The notes: a model not told the origin generated them from the sequence alone. DNA of 64,000 bases from Typhlomys cinereus (GCA_023101885.1 JALPQD010000137.1:930001-994000), one strand, 5' to 3'; numbered from the stretch's first letter, positions 1-13,500 are shown. Translations and numbers: made by a program.

Positions 1-3000
1 GCTACACTGCAAAGTAATTCTTACTGAAATAGTACATGTAAACATGACCTTGCTTTAAACTTTTTCTATGGTTTTTGTACTGAAGACAGGCATTTGATTT
101 AAAAAAATATGCATTATTTATTGTTTTCACACAACGATTCTGGGATTTAGCTTCAGAAACCTTTTTCTTTGTTGTGGTTACATATATGGACAGTTGACTG
201 TCAAATATTTTGAGAATGCTGGGATTTGCCAGAAAGTTCTGAGGGGATTAATGCTAACCACATGTCCTCTATATTTTGTATAAAATAAAAACAATGAGAA
301 CAAATAATTCATTTGCATCCATAATCTCATAGTTGAACAATTAATTTAATATGCTCCCTGGTGGGCTCCGTCTATAATGTCATTCCAGGACAGAAATCAA
401 ATTCCACAGAAATCTATTAAATGAGAGCAAAATACTATGCACAAGCTGTCTCATTTAAGGAGTTGTTGGACTATTAAGATTTGGTTGTAACTCAGCATTT
501 GGGATCCTAAAATACATTTTGAAATTAAAAAAAAAAAAACACAAGAAAGTCACATTACTCAAGAAGAGCGGTCATTCTCAGCAAGCCATCAGAAACCTAT
601 TTTCACCATAACATAGCTGAAGTGTAGCATTATCATTGCAGTTCTGCACAAGAGGGAAAGCATTAAAGGAAATAGTCCTCCTAATGAGTCTGGGAACTGA
701 CGAGTGGACAGAGCCGATGGGAAGAACTTTGCAGGTACGGTGACTGTTAAGCCTCACAAGAAGCAAGATGCCCACTAGAAAACTTACCCCCAGTGGTTGT
801 GACCTGTACTCCACACAGTCACATGGTTAACACAGACACTGATTTGAGAAGGTGGAGTACACAGTCTCTGTTAAGTGTTAGGAGAACCAAGTATCTGTTT
901 CCAGCTCACAGGAGAACTTAGGCAGGATATTTAAGTATGATGGACCCCTGTTTCCTTCTGCAAGTGTAAAGACGAAGTTATTCATTTGTCTAATACTCCT
1001 TGAAGAGCATATTATTTCTTTGGTAAAGTCCATATTTGGCAGAAAAATACATTTGGAGTTAAAAACAGGGATATGGTCAGCACCCTTCACCTTTTTAACC
1101 TAAGAGGAGCAGAGGAATTCCAGATGGGAAAGATGAAGGTACTATCAGATGAATAGTTACCTTTTTCTTCCCTTTTCTTTTTTTCTCTGAAATAAACACA
1201 TAGTCTCGCTGAGGAGTCTGGTCGTTCTCTCTGGCATCTAGAAGATTGAACTAGAAGTGAAAGGACTTCCTACCAGAAGCCTATTCCCTCCCTTTTGAGT
1301 GCTTTTTCATAGACCCTCAAAAAATTCCAAAGTCTAGTATAAACAAAGGATTGAAGGAAAAAAAATCTGTATTTTAGTGGAAAATATTTGGACTTCAAGT
1401 TCCTGCAGCATATAGCTTTGGAGAGAAGAAAAGATGGGGCAGAATTTCAGGATTCTGTTTTCAAAGATGGTCGGGTATGGAAGGGGGTAAAGGAAGTGGG
1501 GGCTTATCTTCTGGCTTATATAGTCATCCTGTTTCCTTTCCATTTTTTACTACAGATCTCACCACAATGTGCCAAAGAACAAGAGGCTAATAGACAAAAA
1601 AGCAAGGAAAAGAAAGTCTTATAAAAATGGAAATTCCATGCCAAATGCACTTGGAGGGAGGTGGATTGATATGAGAAGCAGTCATTAACAAGTACAAGAA
1701 GTGATTGAATATGGTTGTATACATGAATATGACAGACATAATAGTAGATTCAGAGTGCAGAGAATAGCCTAATGGCTGTTCAGTCTTATCTAATTTTCTT
1801 GGCAGGAAAACCTTCTTTTGAAGTACTTTTGACAGATGAGGAGGCAGGTTGTATTTGAATATTCTTGGTACCCTTATTTGCTCCTCAGACACTTCTTGGA
1901 ACATCCTTTGCTTGGGAGCAAGACAAATAAGGGCAGCACACGATTTTTAATTAGTTTTGCATCTTCAGAATCTCCAACTTTGTACTGAACAGGTAGTAAA
2001 TTGTTTGTAGGATCATTATGAAGGTAGATTAATGGACTTAAGGCATTAAGATTACTTTCCCACCAATCCAGCAGCTCTTTACATACAAGGAGACAACTGT
2101 GTTTAAACTGTCTTATAATAGCCATTAACAACTTTGCTGACTGATCACCTACCTCTGGTAACTATCATGTCATCTAAACATGCCCTGTCATTTCTTCATA
2201 GGTTCAAAGGAAAGAAAAACTCAAAACAGGCTAACAAAATGTCGTTTTATCAGACCGTCTCCTCTTTGTTATTAGCTATAAAAGCCCTTTGATTTTTCCA
2301 TAACCATTTTAGAAGCATTTCAATAGATAAATCCATACTCATTGTAAATAAATCCATAACTACAATATGTTGAGTGTGTCTTCTATCATATACATGTATA
2401 ATTTATATCCTATATTTGCTATGAATATTTTCTCATGCCATTAATAATTCCTCAAAAGTACCATTTAAAGTACTAACTGTATTTCATTGGAAAAATACCT
2501 ATTTATCTAACCAAAACTTACAATTTTAAGGCACCAAATATATGAGTGCAATATATAGGACTTCAGGGGAAAAAACAATGAGCATTTTTTTCCACATCTT
2601 TGATCATCAACTTAGCATAGATTACAAGAAACATAGTTATGGGGTCAAAAAGTATGCATTTTTGATGATTAAAGCTCTGTTCCTTAAGACACCTTTCTCA
2701 TTCCTCAAGAACAGGATAAATTCTCTTTGCACTTTTCTCATTCCTTACAAGCAGGTTCACTTCCCTTGTTTTGTGTCACTGGGGACTCTATTTCCCTTCA
2801 TAATCTTCATCTCCAGTTTTATATATCTGGCTATGCTCTTCTTTCTTTTTCTTTTCTTATTTGTTAGCTTTTAATTTTTAAACAGCAATACCATTAGAAA
2901 AAATGTTTTAAGTTACTTTTAAAATTTTTTTTCTGCTTTTGCCAGCATGTTGAGTACTCATCGCTGCTTCCCTCCATACCCTCCCTTCTGTTCATCAATC

Positions 3001-3552
3001 TCTCCCACTCCCTCCCATCATCCTGCCCATATGCTTCTATGCACCCCAGGATTCACTCTGGCTTGTCTACTCTTGTGAGGGTTAAGATAGCATGGAATCA
3101 AACTGCATGTTCCTTACCTGGTTCCCCAGTCACCAGTATCTTCAAATAACATGAGTATTAGAGTGCATATACACTGAAGAAGAGCATGGAATTAAACTGC
3201 ATGTCCTTGCCTGATTCCGCAATTACCAGCATCTTCAAATAACATGGGTATTTAGGGTGCATATATACTGAAGAAGAGACCTAAGGTCTGATATGCAGCA
3301 GAAATTCAATGTAATTCATGCAATTAATTGAATGGTTATTTCCTGTTATGTTCGCTTTTGTGCTCCAAAGGATGGATATATATATATATCAGTGCAACAG
3401 GGGTCCTAAATGTGTAATATTCCAAATAGTTTGAATATTTTATCAGTGACATCTGTAACCTGTCATTTAGAGCGCAGTACTCAGATACTAAGAATTCAGT
3501 GACCTTAAGTATTGAAGTGATTGAATCAGTGAGAGTGAGATTTAAACATTAC
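1..3552 (-). other. Pard3b: Pard3b intron 3' of exon F (partial)
   Basis: This is AT-rich non-coding intron sequence with no exon I can recognise. It contains a short A-run near 527-540, a pyrimidine-rich block at about 2930-3080 that resembles L1 3' UTR, and a tandem duplication at 3089-3276. A short (TA)n lies near 3377-3390. The small open frames here show no family signature. Confidence 0.7.
3089..3276. repeat. Tandem duplication, two 94-bp units
   Basis: Units 3089-3182 and 3183-3276 both run from AGCATGGAAT to ACTGAAGAAG and are directly adjacent. They differ by scattered substitutions and compensating one-base gaps, so the duplication is not recent. Confidence 0.85.
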
Positions 3553-3681
3553 CAGCTCTCGGGGCAGAAAGTTTCCCTCTTGACGGGCAATGACCAGCGA
3601 TGCTGTTTCTCCCTGCTTGGTGCTCCTCAGCATGGCCACAAGTTCTTCCTGAGTTCTTCCAGTAACGTCTCTGCCATTTAC
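3553..3681 (-). CDS. Pard3b: Pard3b internal exon F: second half of PDZ2
   Basis: This exon has exactly 43 codons (129 nt, phase 0 at both ends). It encodes VNGRDVTGRTQEELVAMLRS, then TKQGETASLVIARQEG, then NFLPREL. It contains the PDZ2 alpha-B helix (TQEELVAMLRSTK), which lines the peptide groove, and the final strand ASLVIARQE. The acceptor is GTGCTCATTAG and the donor is CTG|GTAATG. It follows exon E after a 1,249-bp intron and completes RILE-VNGRD. This is the last exon of the gene in the window; the exon with the PDZ2-PDZ3 linker should lie before position 1, and I saw no match to it in 1-3552. The open frame on the opposite strand of this exon is a shadow. Confidence 0.97.
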
Positions 3682-5095
<1,414 letters not shown>

Positions 5096-5329
5096 TCAAA
5101 GTCACATTCAACATGCCTAATAGTATATGCTCAATTCAATACTAAAATCTACCTAATTCACACAAAGGCAGAAAAAGTAAAGTACATTCCAGGAGATTTT
5201 TAATTATGATTCAGTTGTTTTAAATAGACATTACTTCTGTACAAGCTCTGAAGACATTGAAGTGACATTAGGGTCCAGCCTATCTGTAACATCTCCATTT
5301 AATCAGGTTCTAGTAGATTTGCTTGTGAC

Positions 5330-5935
5330 CCATGTGCTCAGAGTATTGATTTATCAGTATGCCGTAATCTGACTTCATCTTTCCTTGGATGTAGGCGACT
5401 TCCTTTGATGGGAGTTGGTTGGCCATTCCATCAGCTGAGCAAGTTGAAGCTCACCTGCTGCTACCACTCACTGTCTTGGCTCCTGCTGTATTCTCCTTCA
5501 TCTCCACCCCCATTTCTATCCACTTGGTCTAAAGATATGTTTGAATTTCTCTGCCACACATAATCTTTAGTTTAACCTCTATGTCTCCCGAAGCAAGTGT
5601 CAATTGTGTATGATCTAATACTCTGGTTTGGTATATAACCCACGAAAGTTTATGATTACCAGTCTGGGACATACCAGAAAGTGGTACAGCCATTTGGAAT
5701 TGTGGCCTAGTAGAAGGCAGTTAGAGCATTAAGAGCATGGCTTAGAAGGGCCTATTGGACTCGAGGCTGCTTATCTTCCTTTGTCTTTGCTTCTGAGCTG
5801 ACAGGAAGTGAGAGGTGTGTTTTACCACGACACTTCTTTGCTGAAGGTCCAAAAGTATCACACTAACCAGCCCTGGATAGAAGCTGCCAAAATGTGAGAA
5901 TAAACAATCTTTCTTATCTTTAAGTTGACTATGTC
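5330..5935 (+). repeat. Possible LTR-type (MaLR-like) fragment
   Basis: The stretch ends with a polyadenylation-like signal and tail (GAGAATAAACAATCTTTCTT, then AAGTTGACTATGTCAA) that recalls the 3' end of rodent MaLR-type LTRs. I cannot place the boundaries or see a second LTR, so the family call is tentative. Confidence 0.35.
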
Positions 5936-5994
5936 AACTTTTTGTTATAGTTATAAGTTTCCAGTAACTCTTTTTCAACTTTTTAAATTCTTTG

Positions 5995-6425
5995 ATAGTT
6001 TTACATATGCATATAAGGAATTTGGTCCCTGTTTTCCTAATTTCCCTCTCATATCCTCCTTCTTTCTCCCTCTGAGATCCTTCTTTCCAACAAAGCCCCT
6101 TCATTTTTTGTCTCTTTGTCTTTGTGTGTGTGTGTCTTTTTGAATTTAATTAGTGTTGCTAGCGTAAGAATGTGTGGGCAGTGTTATTACCTGGCAACAT
6201 ATTACTGTTAGCTGCCAATAGTCTCTCAGGGAGGAGTGGGACCTTATGGGCCCTTCTGCCCACCATAATGTACAGATTTTATGAAGGTACTCACAGCTGC
6301 AATGAGCTCATGAGTGCAATGCCATGTCATGTCCAGAATGCATCATTTTGTAGCACACCTCCCCATCTTCCATCTCTTATATTCTTTTGACTCTTTCTTT
6401 CTAGTGTTCCCTGAGCACTAAAGGG
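5995..6425 (-). mobile_element. L1 3'-UTR fragment (Lx-like, antisense)
   Basis: The plus strand carries the reverse complement of a rodent L1 3' region. It includes a pyrimidine-rich block (about 6040-6130), a CAGCTGCAATGAGCTCATGA stretch, a CATGTCATGTCCAGAATGCA stretch and TTCCCTGAGCACTAAAG. These match, from memory, the order of segments in old rodent L1 (Lx) 3' UTRs. There is no open reading frame of the element here. Confidence 0.65.
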
Positions 6426-7739
6426 GGTGACAAAGAACCAAAGAAGGGCTAAACACTCGACAGTCACTTATTTCTGGATGCTCGACATCATACAAAGACA
6501 GTAGTTCAATGTTTGACCTTAATTCCTATCTATTTTTGATGCTGCCTGCATACATTTTCTGAAATTAACCTCCCCAAGGAGTTGATGTCCTTGCTTTCTT
6601 ATCTTTCTGATCACAATGTTGTGTCACTCTAGAACTCACAGAATATTCCTCCCACAGAAACACAAATGATCCCCAAGGATCTGTACTGAATCAATTTCTC
6701 CTCTAGACTCTCTGCCTTGATTAAGTTAACTCCTGGCTCCAATATCTTCACCCCATAGGAAAGAACTATCTGTTTAGCCTGCATTCTCTCTCTCCTCTCC
6801 TCTCTTTCTTTCTCTCTCTGCTCCTCCCTTTCCCTTCCCTTCCCAGGTACTTCCATGAGTAATTCAACTTTGCTATATACCTCCTTTTTCAGTCAAAATT
6901 CTGCCTTTTTCAATATCCTCACATACATAAAATTATCCTTTCAATCAATGACATTGCCGGTATGTAAGTTTTCGTGCATGAAAAACTAAGTAAAACTAAT
7001 TTTCCTTCCTCCATCCATTTATCTGTTACAGGATGCATGTTATATGTCCGTGTTTAGACAGAGACTGTGTGCCCTTTGCTGATGGGCATCGTCAGAATAT
7101 CTTTTCACTTTCACATTAATCTTAATGAAGTACAATTGTGATGTCATATTCTCTATTTTTTTATTTAAGGTTTTCTGACAAAACAGTACAGTAACTCTAT
7201 GACTAATCCATATTTCTGTCTCCAAAACACCCAACTTATATACATACCTAGGTTATATGTACATAAAATTCATGTGTACATGCATTATTTGTAATGCATT
7301 TAAATGAAAAGCCTAATGGATAAGCATTTCACAATATTTGCAGTTTTTACTCAGTTCATCTTATTACCAACAGAGGATTTTTATAGGTGAATAAATTTTG
7401 ATCATGGAAATACTTTCAGAATAACTTCTACATCCTAATAAAAGATATATCTTGTTTGTATTAAAATTATATTGATGAGTACTACAAAAATTTCTTGTGG
7501 CCATTAAATTATTAAATTGGTGAAAACTCTATTGGATCTTGGAGCTCTTTGAATTATCTTGAAAACCCTCTGGATTTGAGAAGGTTGTGGTGGGTAAAGG
7601 ACTCTCAGGCAGAGGTTGGAAAATGAACAAAGGCCCAGGAGTATGTGGATGCATGGCGGAGTGAATGTGCGACACATGCCTGGCCTAGTCTCATTGATAT
7701 TGCTGGATATGGGCAGAAATGTTGAAAAAGGTGAAGACG

Positions 7740-8056
7740 GGGCTGGAGAGGTGGCTCAGGGGTTAAGCCTCTGCCTTGCAGGTGGAAGGTCCTGAGATCG
7801 GATCCTAGACCCCACGTATAGACGGCGGGCGGAAGCGGGGGCGGCCTGCGTTTCTGGTCCTGGTAGGGCGGAGCCTGTGAATCCCGGGGCAGAGTAAACA
7901 AGGAGGAGTGGAGGCGTCCATGGCGGTTCCCGAATTCATCCATGGTTCTACACACACACACACACACACACACATACATGCACACATGCGCATACAAGCG
8001 CGCACACACACAATTGAATGAATAATAATAATAAAAAAATTCTTAAAAAAAAAGAT
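7740..8056 (+). mobile_element. Young tRNA-derived SINE (B2-like) with target-site duplication
   Basis: The head GGGCTGGAGAGGTGGCTCAG and the following GGGGTTAAG form a pol III A box. GGTCCTGAGATCGGATCC is a B box. The body is GC-rich with many CpGs, followed by a (CA)n tract at about 7951-8010 and an A-rich tail. It is flanked by an exact 13-bp direct repeat, AAAGGTGAAGACG, at 7727-7739 and 8057-8069. The intact duplication and retained CpGs indicate relatively recent retroposition. Frames here encoding VCVCV runs are artefacts of the CA repeat. Confidence 0.9.
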
Positions 8057-8574
8057 AAAGGTGAAGACGAGTTAAATGAGTCTTTGAAGTTAGCTATATT
8101 TTGAAAAATAAAATGTTTGACTTGAAATTAATAATCATTATACAGTCTTTCTGTAAACAAACTTTTTGTTTATGTAAAAGTATTCCAAAGAACCAGAGAC
8201 CATATACATACTGAACTGACATAAAGGATCCTTCAAGAAAATCCTTTGTGCTCAAAATGGGAATAATTAAATTCTTTTGCTTAGTTAGTATTAAGCCACA
8301 TGTGATACCATACCACTATCTAGCAATACTACAATGATTCTATTAACCAGCATGTCTATATTATTCACTTGTTTTTAAAAAAAATCTATACTTGGAAGAA
8401 GAAAAAAAGAAAGTATTACAATTTTAAGAAATTTACTACTTAAGTGTATAGTCAAATCTATTCTTTGATACAATTAAATGAAAGTGGAATTAGCTAAATT
8501 AACTAATGCATTTCTCTTAACCAACTTTACATGTTACAATAATAGGATGCTATTAAGCGTAATTTAATAATTAC

Positions 8575-8930
8575 CTTTCTTGAGGTCAATCTTAATTTTC
8601 TTGGCATTTTTCTTGCTGCCAAACCCCATGAGAGGGGAGAGGGAAGGCGAGGAAGGCTTTCCCCCTGCTCTCGGCACTCTGGGGCTCCTGCTCTGCTTCA
8701 GGGAAGTGGACTCCTCGGCTTCGGGACTACTTGTTCCAGAGAGATTTGCTGTCTTCATTCCTGCTTTCCCTGGGACAGGAGGTGCCTTTGATCTTGAAAC
8801 CCCATCGTGGTTACCAAAAATGCTCAGAGGACCAATGACTGATTTTTCATACTGCTCACGATTTTGAGGTGAAAGCACATGGAGGAGCACACTGGGGCAT
8901 TTCATTGCCTGACGGAAGACATCCTGAGCC
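8575..8930 (-). CDS. Pard3b: Pard3b internal exon D: end of PDZ1 and PDZ1-PDZ2 linker
   Basis: This is the largest exon in the window at 356 nt. It opens with AQDVFRQAMKCPSVLLHVL, the last helix and strand of PDZ1. It then runs through a long Ser/Pro-rich linker (NREQYEKSVIGPLSIFGN, then SPRVPRAGGKPSSPSLSPLM, then GFGSKKNAKKIKIDLKKG), where PDZ2 begins. The length and motif order match PARD3B, and the linker is the most diverged part. The basic KKNAKKIKIDLKK stretch at the PDZ2 boundary is also conserved in the family. The acceptor is CTCTTTCCAG and the donor is AAAG|GTAATT. It starts phase 2 and ends phase 1. Thirty-four bases of this exon (8613-8646) recur exactly in the adjacent intron at 9719-9752. 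Multiple SP and RSP sites suggest phosphorylation, which is an inference only. Confidence 0.97.
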
Positions 8931-10226
8931 CTGGAAAGAGTTAGTGGATGGAAAATGATTCCATGTTCTCTGAACCACCCTCTAAGGTACTTACTTCAGC
9001 GCAACTGTGCCCCCCAGCAGCCTGGTAGCAAAGCATAGAAAGGACTGGGACCATTAACACCAGCATGATTCTGCCAATCTAAAGCTAGTTGCTACTCTGT
9101 CAGCCACACTGGGCTGTACATGCATGGGGACCATGTCTAGTACTCTCCTTCATTTTTCTTAAGGACTGTATAACTTTTACTTCACAAACTCAAACTGAAG
9201 CTCAGAGAGACTGAAGATCTCTCTCAACTTTTCAGAGCTTCTAAATCTGAAAATCCAACCAAATTAGTGATTGAAGAACAGAGAAGAAAACTTTAAACAG
9301 AAATTTATTTTATATTTTTAATAAGATAATTAATGGGCTGTGTTTGCTTTAGCACATACCAGTTTGACTCTATAATAACTTTTTATGACTTAATTTTGGT
9401 TTTTATAAAACAGGGATGATCATGTTTGCTTTGCAAAAATAACAAAAATGGTGTATACAAATAATGCCATTATTAATAATTATTAGAATTCTATCAATAG
9501 TTTAAGAAAATAAATTCATTAAGTAGTGAAAGTTACTTTTCTTCCACTGGCTGTTAAATACTCTGCAATTGATAACTACTGTTCAGAAAGAGACTTTGTC
9601 AGGAGCCATTTTGGGTCAGAAGCAAGAGAAACTGTTTATTATTATTCAAGACTATCCCTAATATTCACTTAATTTAAAATATCAGAACTATGTCAATGTA
9701 GGTTATCATACATATGCATTGCTGCCAAACCCCATGAGAGGGGAGAGGGAAGTATTTTTACAACCAGAGAGATGATTTCTGGAGGGACAACTTTTTGTTT
9801 GTTTTAAAAATTGGCTTCAGTTATTTGTTGAATTCCTCACAGACATCATTCGCAGAGTTTAAAGAAGGTGGTTGACACTGGGGAGGCTAATTAATAATAC
9901 ATTGAACTAATAGTCTGTGAAGAGAGCTAGTAAATACCAGAGTAACTGACCCATAAGCCAAGAAAAACAAGCAGATGTCCGGCAAGACAACCACGCAGGA
10001 AGGCGGGCAGTATTCTGTAGCTAAGCATTCCTGGAGAAAACAGGCACATGTGTGGACCACCTTGAGTGTGCTGAAACATGAAATGCATTGGAAAATGGGT
10101 GTCCTGGGGTCATTTAAAGGGAATTGACCAGAAATCCACTTATGATTTTGATACATCGTGAGTTTAGTAATGATCGTAACCATTCAAGAGATCAATAAAG
10201 CAAATACAACAATGAAAAGTGCTTAC
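8931..10226 (-). other. Pard3b: Pard3b intron between exons C and D
   Basis: This 1,296-bp AT-rich intron has a GTAAGC donor and a CTCTTTCCAG acceptor. It contains an exact 34-bp copy of exon D at 9719-9752, about 0.8 kb upstream of exon D in gene sense. Nothing else in it is recognisable. Confidence 0.9.
9719..9752. repeat. 34-bp exact copy of Pard3b exon D sequence in intron
   Basis: The plus-strand sequence begins TTGCTGCCAAACCCCATGAG and continues AGGGGAGAGGGAAG. It is identical, in the same orientation, to 8613-8646 inside exon D, which codes for the conserved SLSPLMGFGS segment. The surrounding intron is unrelated to the exon's flanks. Confidence 0.95.
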
Positions 10227-10352
10227 TGAGCAAAAGTTTTGTCTAGGAGCTCTACATTGTTGATTCTTACAATGCACTCGTTTTCATAAAAGAGTCCGTC
10301 CCGTTTGCACCTGCTGTTTTCTTCAATGCCTCGGATGAAGAGTCCTAGGATC
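10227..10352 (-). CDS. Pard3b: Pard3b internal exon C: core of PDZ1
   Basis: This 126-nt exon (one base, 41 codons, two bases) encodes ILGLFIRGIEENSRCKRDGL followed by FYENECIVRINNVELLDKTF. This is the central PDZ1 fold, including the strand and helix that follow the carboxylate-binding loop and the conserved NECIVRINNV segment. It is very close to vertebrate PARD3B; I recall Ser rather than Cys in the human ENSRSK stretch. The acceptor is TTTGTATTTAG, which has a poor pyrimidine tract, and the donor is CA|GTAAGC. Both ends are phase 2, making this a second symmetric exon. Joined to exon B it completes SGR-ILGLF, and joined to the next exon it gives FAQAQDVFRQAMK, both without a break in frame. 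Confidence 0.95.
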
Positions 10353-10438
10353 CTAAATACAAAATTTATGTTGAAATAGAATTACTGAGTGACCATATGC
10401 TAATTATTTCTCCCCTTGAAACTAATCAGAAATAAGTA

Positions 10439-10500
10439 TTGATTTCTGTTTATGAAATAAATTATGAAATTGATTTCTGTTAATGAAATAAATTATGAAA
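10439..10500. repeat. Tandem duplication, two 31-bp units
   Basis: Units 10439-10469 and 10470-10500 both contain TTGATTTCTGTT followed by ATGAAATAAATTATGAAA. They differ at a single base. The repeat lies just upstream (gene sense) of exon C. Confidence 0.9.
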
Positions 10501-13500
10501 TTATATTAAGGCAATTGCTTATTATTTAAATTCTTAGTCCAAATAAGCACGTGTCTGCGTGTGTGTGTGCTCACACACACGCACTCCATCACTACAAGAA
10601 AATCCTTCAAGGCAAATTCACATAAATACCAGCCCAGAGAGTATTACTTGGAGAGTCCATTCCTGTGCTTGCCGTAATCTTAGAAAAGGTCAGCAGAGCT
10701 CAGCGAAGGAGAGACACCAAGGACTAGTGGTTTGGGTCAAAACATCATAGTAGATGCATAGGCAATCTGATATAGGGCCAATGTAGGAACATGATTTGAG
10801 CAATGGGAGAGGATTAGGTATTCACAGCAGCTCATCGCAGTCTTACTATCTGTTCTAGCAATTTGCATCTTAAGAAGTAAACAAACATTTAAGCTCAGAT
10901 TCTATTACTCAGAAGCAGCATCAGGCCCATTAGTTAAGGGCACTTCATCAAACACTTGTGAGGTATTTTCTCTGTCCTTAGGATGGAGAAGATGAAGCAA
11001 GATTCTAGGACCAAGATGGGAATAAATTAGTAAGTGTAGCCATAAACAGCAGTAAGAGATCAAAAACTAGAGACATCAGCCCTTTGGAGGGTTTGAAAAC
11101 TGACACTGGATGAGATACCCGTGTCACCCGGAGGAGGCTGGAGTGCAAGGCCAGCCAACCTAATCTGATGGAACAGGTAGGAAGCACCCTTGAACCCCAG
11201 ATTCAGAGCTGATTCCCAGGGCCTCCTGGAGCTCTGAACCTATGACTTACAATCAAAGGAGACAGGTGAACAAGAAGGAAAGGACTGTAAAAATCTACAT
11301 CAGCACAAATTACATTGCATATACCATTGTTCTTCAGTATCTATATCTGCCTTAGATACCAGAATCTGGATTCAAATCCTTCTTAAAAATGACATAGCAC
11401 TTACTTTCTCTTGTGCACTTAAAGTCATCTCTTGTTTACTCATAATACCTAATACAATGTAAATGCTACATGAATAGTTGTATGTACCATGAAGAGTAAG
11501 AGAAAAAATATATATGCTCAATGCAGCCATAAATTTTTGTACTCTTTTCAATCCTTGATTGATTGATTCAGCTGTGGATGAGCAGCTCCTTGATATTAAG
11601 AGAGGACTCTATGGACACATGCATATGTGTGTCCACATGTACATACTATGGGACTATATAAAACTAACACAAAATCCATGGCAAGAATTGTCAATTTTAG
11701 CTATATCCCATCTGAGAGAACACCCTTCTGTGGGGCTGGTTCAGGCTTTCCCAGGACCCTTTGAGTGCTGACCAATCTGAGCATCAAAGGTCAGCAGTTT
11801 AAACTTTGTTCCTGTTCCTTGTCCCTTTGGGAGGTCTTGCTTGCACTGTGGATAGCCTTAGGTGAGAAGGTGATATTGATCACCATTCTTACTTTGTGAT
11901 TTATTAATTGGGAACAGGCTCAAATGTTTCCAGAGTTGTGGTTAAAAGAGTGTCTGTCTTGAAGTTGCTTATACCTTGAAACTACTGTTTGAAGACTAAG
12001 CTAGTCATAATAATTTAGTTTCCCATCGATTGTTGTCCTATTATTCATTCCTTAGTTCTAATTATTATAAGATTATGTATTCTTGCTATTTGGTTACTAT
12101 GAAAGACTGCATGGTTGTCCAACTTCATGTATAATACTTAAGCTGGTTAGAATCAACTTGTCTCAGTCTCAGTTCTCAGTCTCAGTCTGCCTGGGGCCCC
12201 TCTGACCCTAGCCTGGTTTAATTCCCACCAATCCCCCTTGTGGAGCTGTGCATTAGCTGGTAAGAGCTGGCACTTGCAATTCAATGTCAGAGTGAGAAAG
12301 ATGAGTATTCCTCTAGGAGGAATGCAATGGGTTTGAAGATGATGCCCTTCCATATTCCTGATCTCCCAATTTTATTATTGGGCCACTCTTTCTTGATAAG
12401 AGTCTTTGTATATTGTATCACATAGTCCCTTTTCATTAGATTTCAAATCTAAGTAAAATATGAGCACATTTTATGTTTGAAAAACAGGGTCAGCCACATA
12501 AAAAGGACAATATATAATGTAAGTTCAGGAGAAAGTGATTCTTCTGTCTGGAGTGGCCAAGAAATTGGGCCTCTGCCTCCAGGCCTCCATTCATTTAATG
12601 AGCTCTGATCATCTCAAAGTGTCAGCAGGCAAGGCATGCGCAGAGATACTTGGGCTTCTCCTTTGGGATCATTAAGTGAATACAGTACATGCTGTAGAAC
12701 AAGCTGCACATAGTCATGGAAGTTGCTACACAGGATGGTCTTGGGCCACCATTCTCATGTGCACAGGTCATACCCTTCACCCCCTAGCTCTAGTGCGTTA
12801 GTAAAGTGGCCAAACACATCCTGTTACCTTACTCACCTAACATGAGACTGACCTTGAACCACGCGGAACGTGCAAATGGGAAGTAGAGGATCAAAATCAT
12901 GCTGTCTCCTGAACTGAAAGGCACTCTGATAGTGCACATTCTGGATTTTTGTTATGGTGGTTTCACAATAATATGATCCATTAGGAGGCTCACATGTGGT
13001 TATAAACTAGTTTATGTAAGTGATATTTTTTAACAGGCATTCAAGTTCTTCTTTAATTTAATTCAGTACATCATCAGTCATGTAATGGTACTCCCTAGGA
13101 TTTAATTTCACATTTTGGGAGATGAATTAATTCTTTCGGGCCACTGGGTTGCAATTTAGCTAGCGTATTAGAGCTGGAGCATGCTCTGCGAGCCTCGCTG
13201 ATCTAAATAACCTAACTTTCCATGAAAAATTTATTGACAGAATAAGCCTGACTGTAAAACCCATGTGTCAGAGGTAATTTAGGTAAAATGTTAAACTGAC
13301 TGATTTCATTAGTTCGGTCCCTGGCAATAAACCACCCCTGCCCTCTCAATTCCTCGGAAGGGGCAGATTCTTGGCCAGATGATGTCATCTACACCACTGT
13401 GGGAAACCTTATTGTCCTCATGGCTCCAAACTGGCCACAGTTATGGCTGTCTTATTTGTGGTCAGAACTTACAGCATTTCACAGTGACTGCTGTCGAGAA

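Noticed and set aside
7605..8011. Minus-strand open frames with VCVCVCV runs
   Set aside because: They lie in a CA-tailed SINE with target-site duplications; the repeated residues come from the (CA)n tract.
8580..8867. Plus-strand 95-codon frame
   Set aside because: It is the antisense shadow of Pard3b exon D, which is conserved on the minus strand with splice sites.
9335..9370. Slight resemblance to the start of U6 snRNA
   Set aside because: Only a handful of bases fit (TTTGCTTTAGCACATAC); the rest of U6 is absent.
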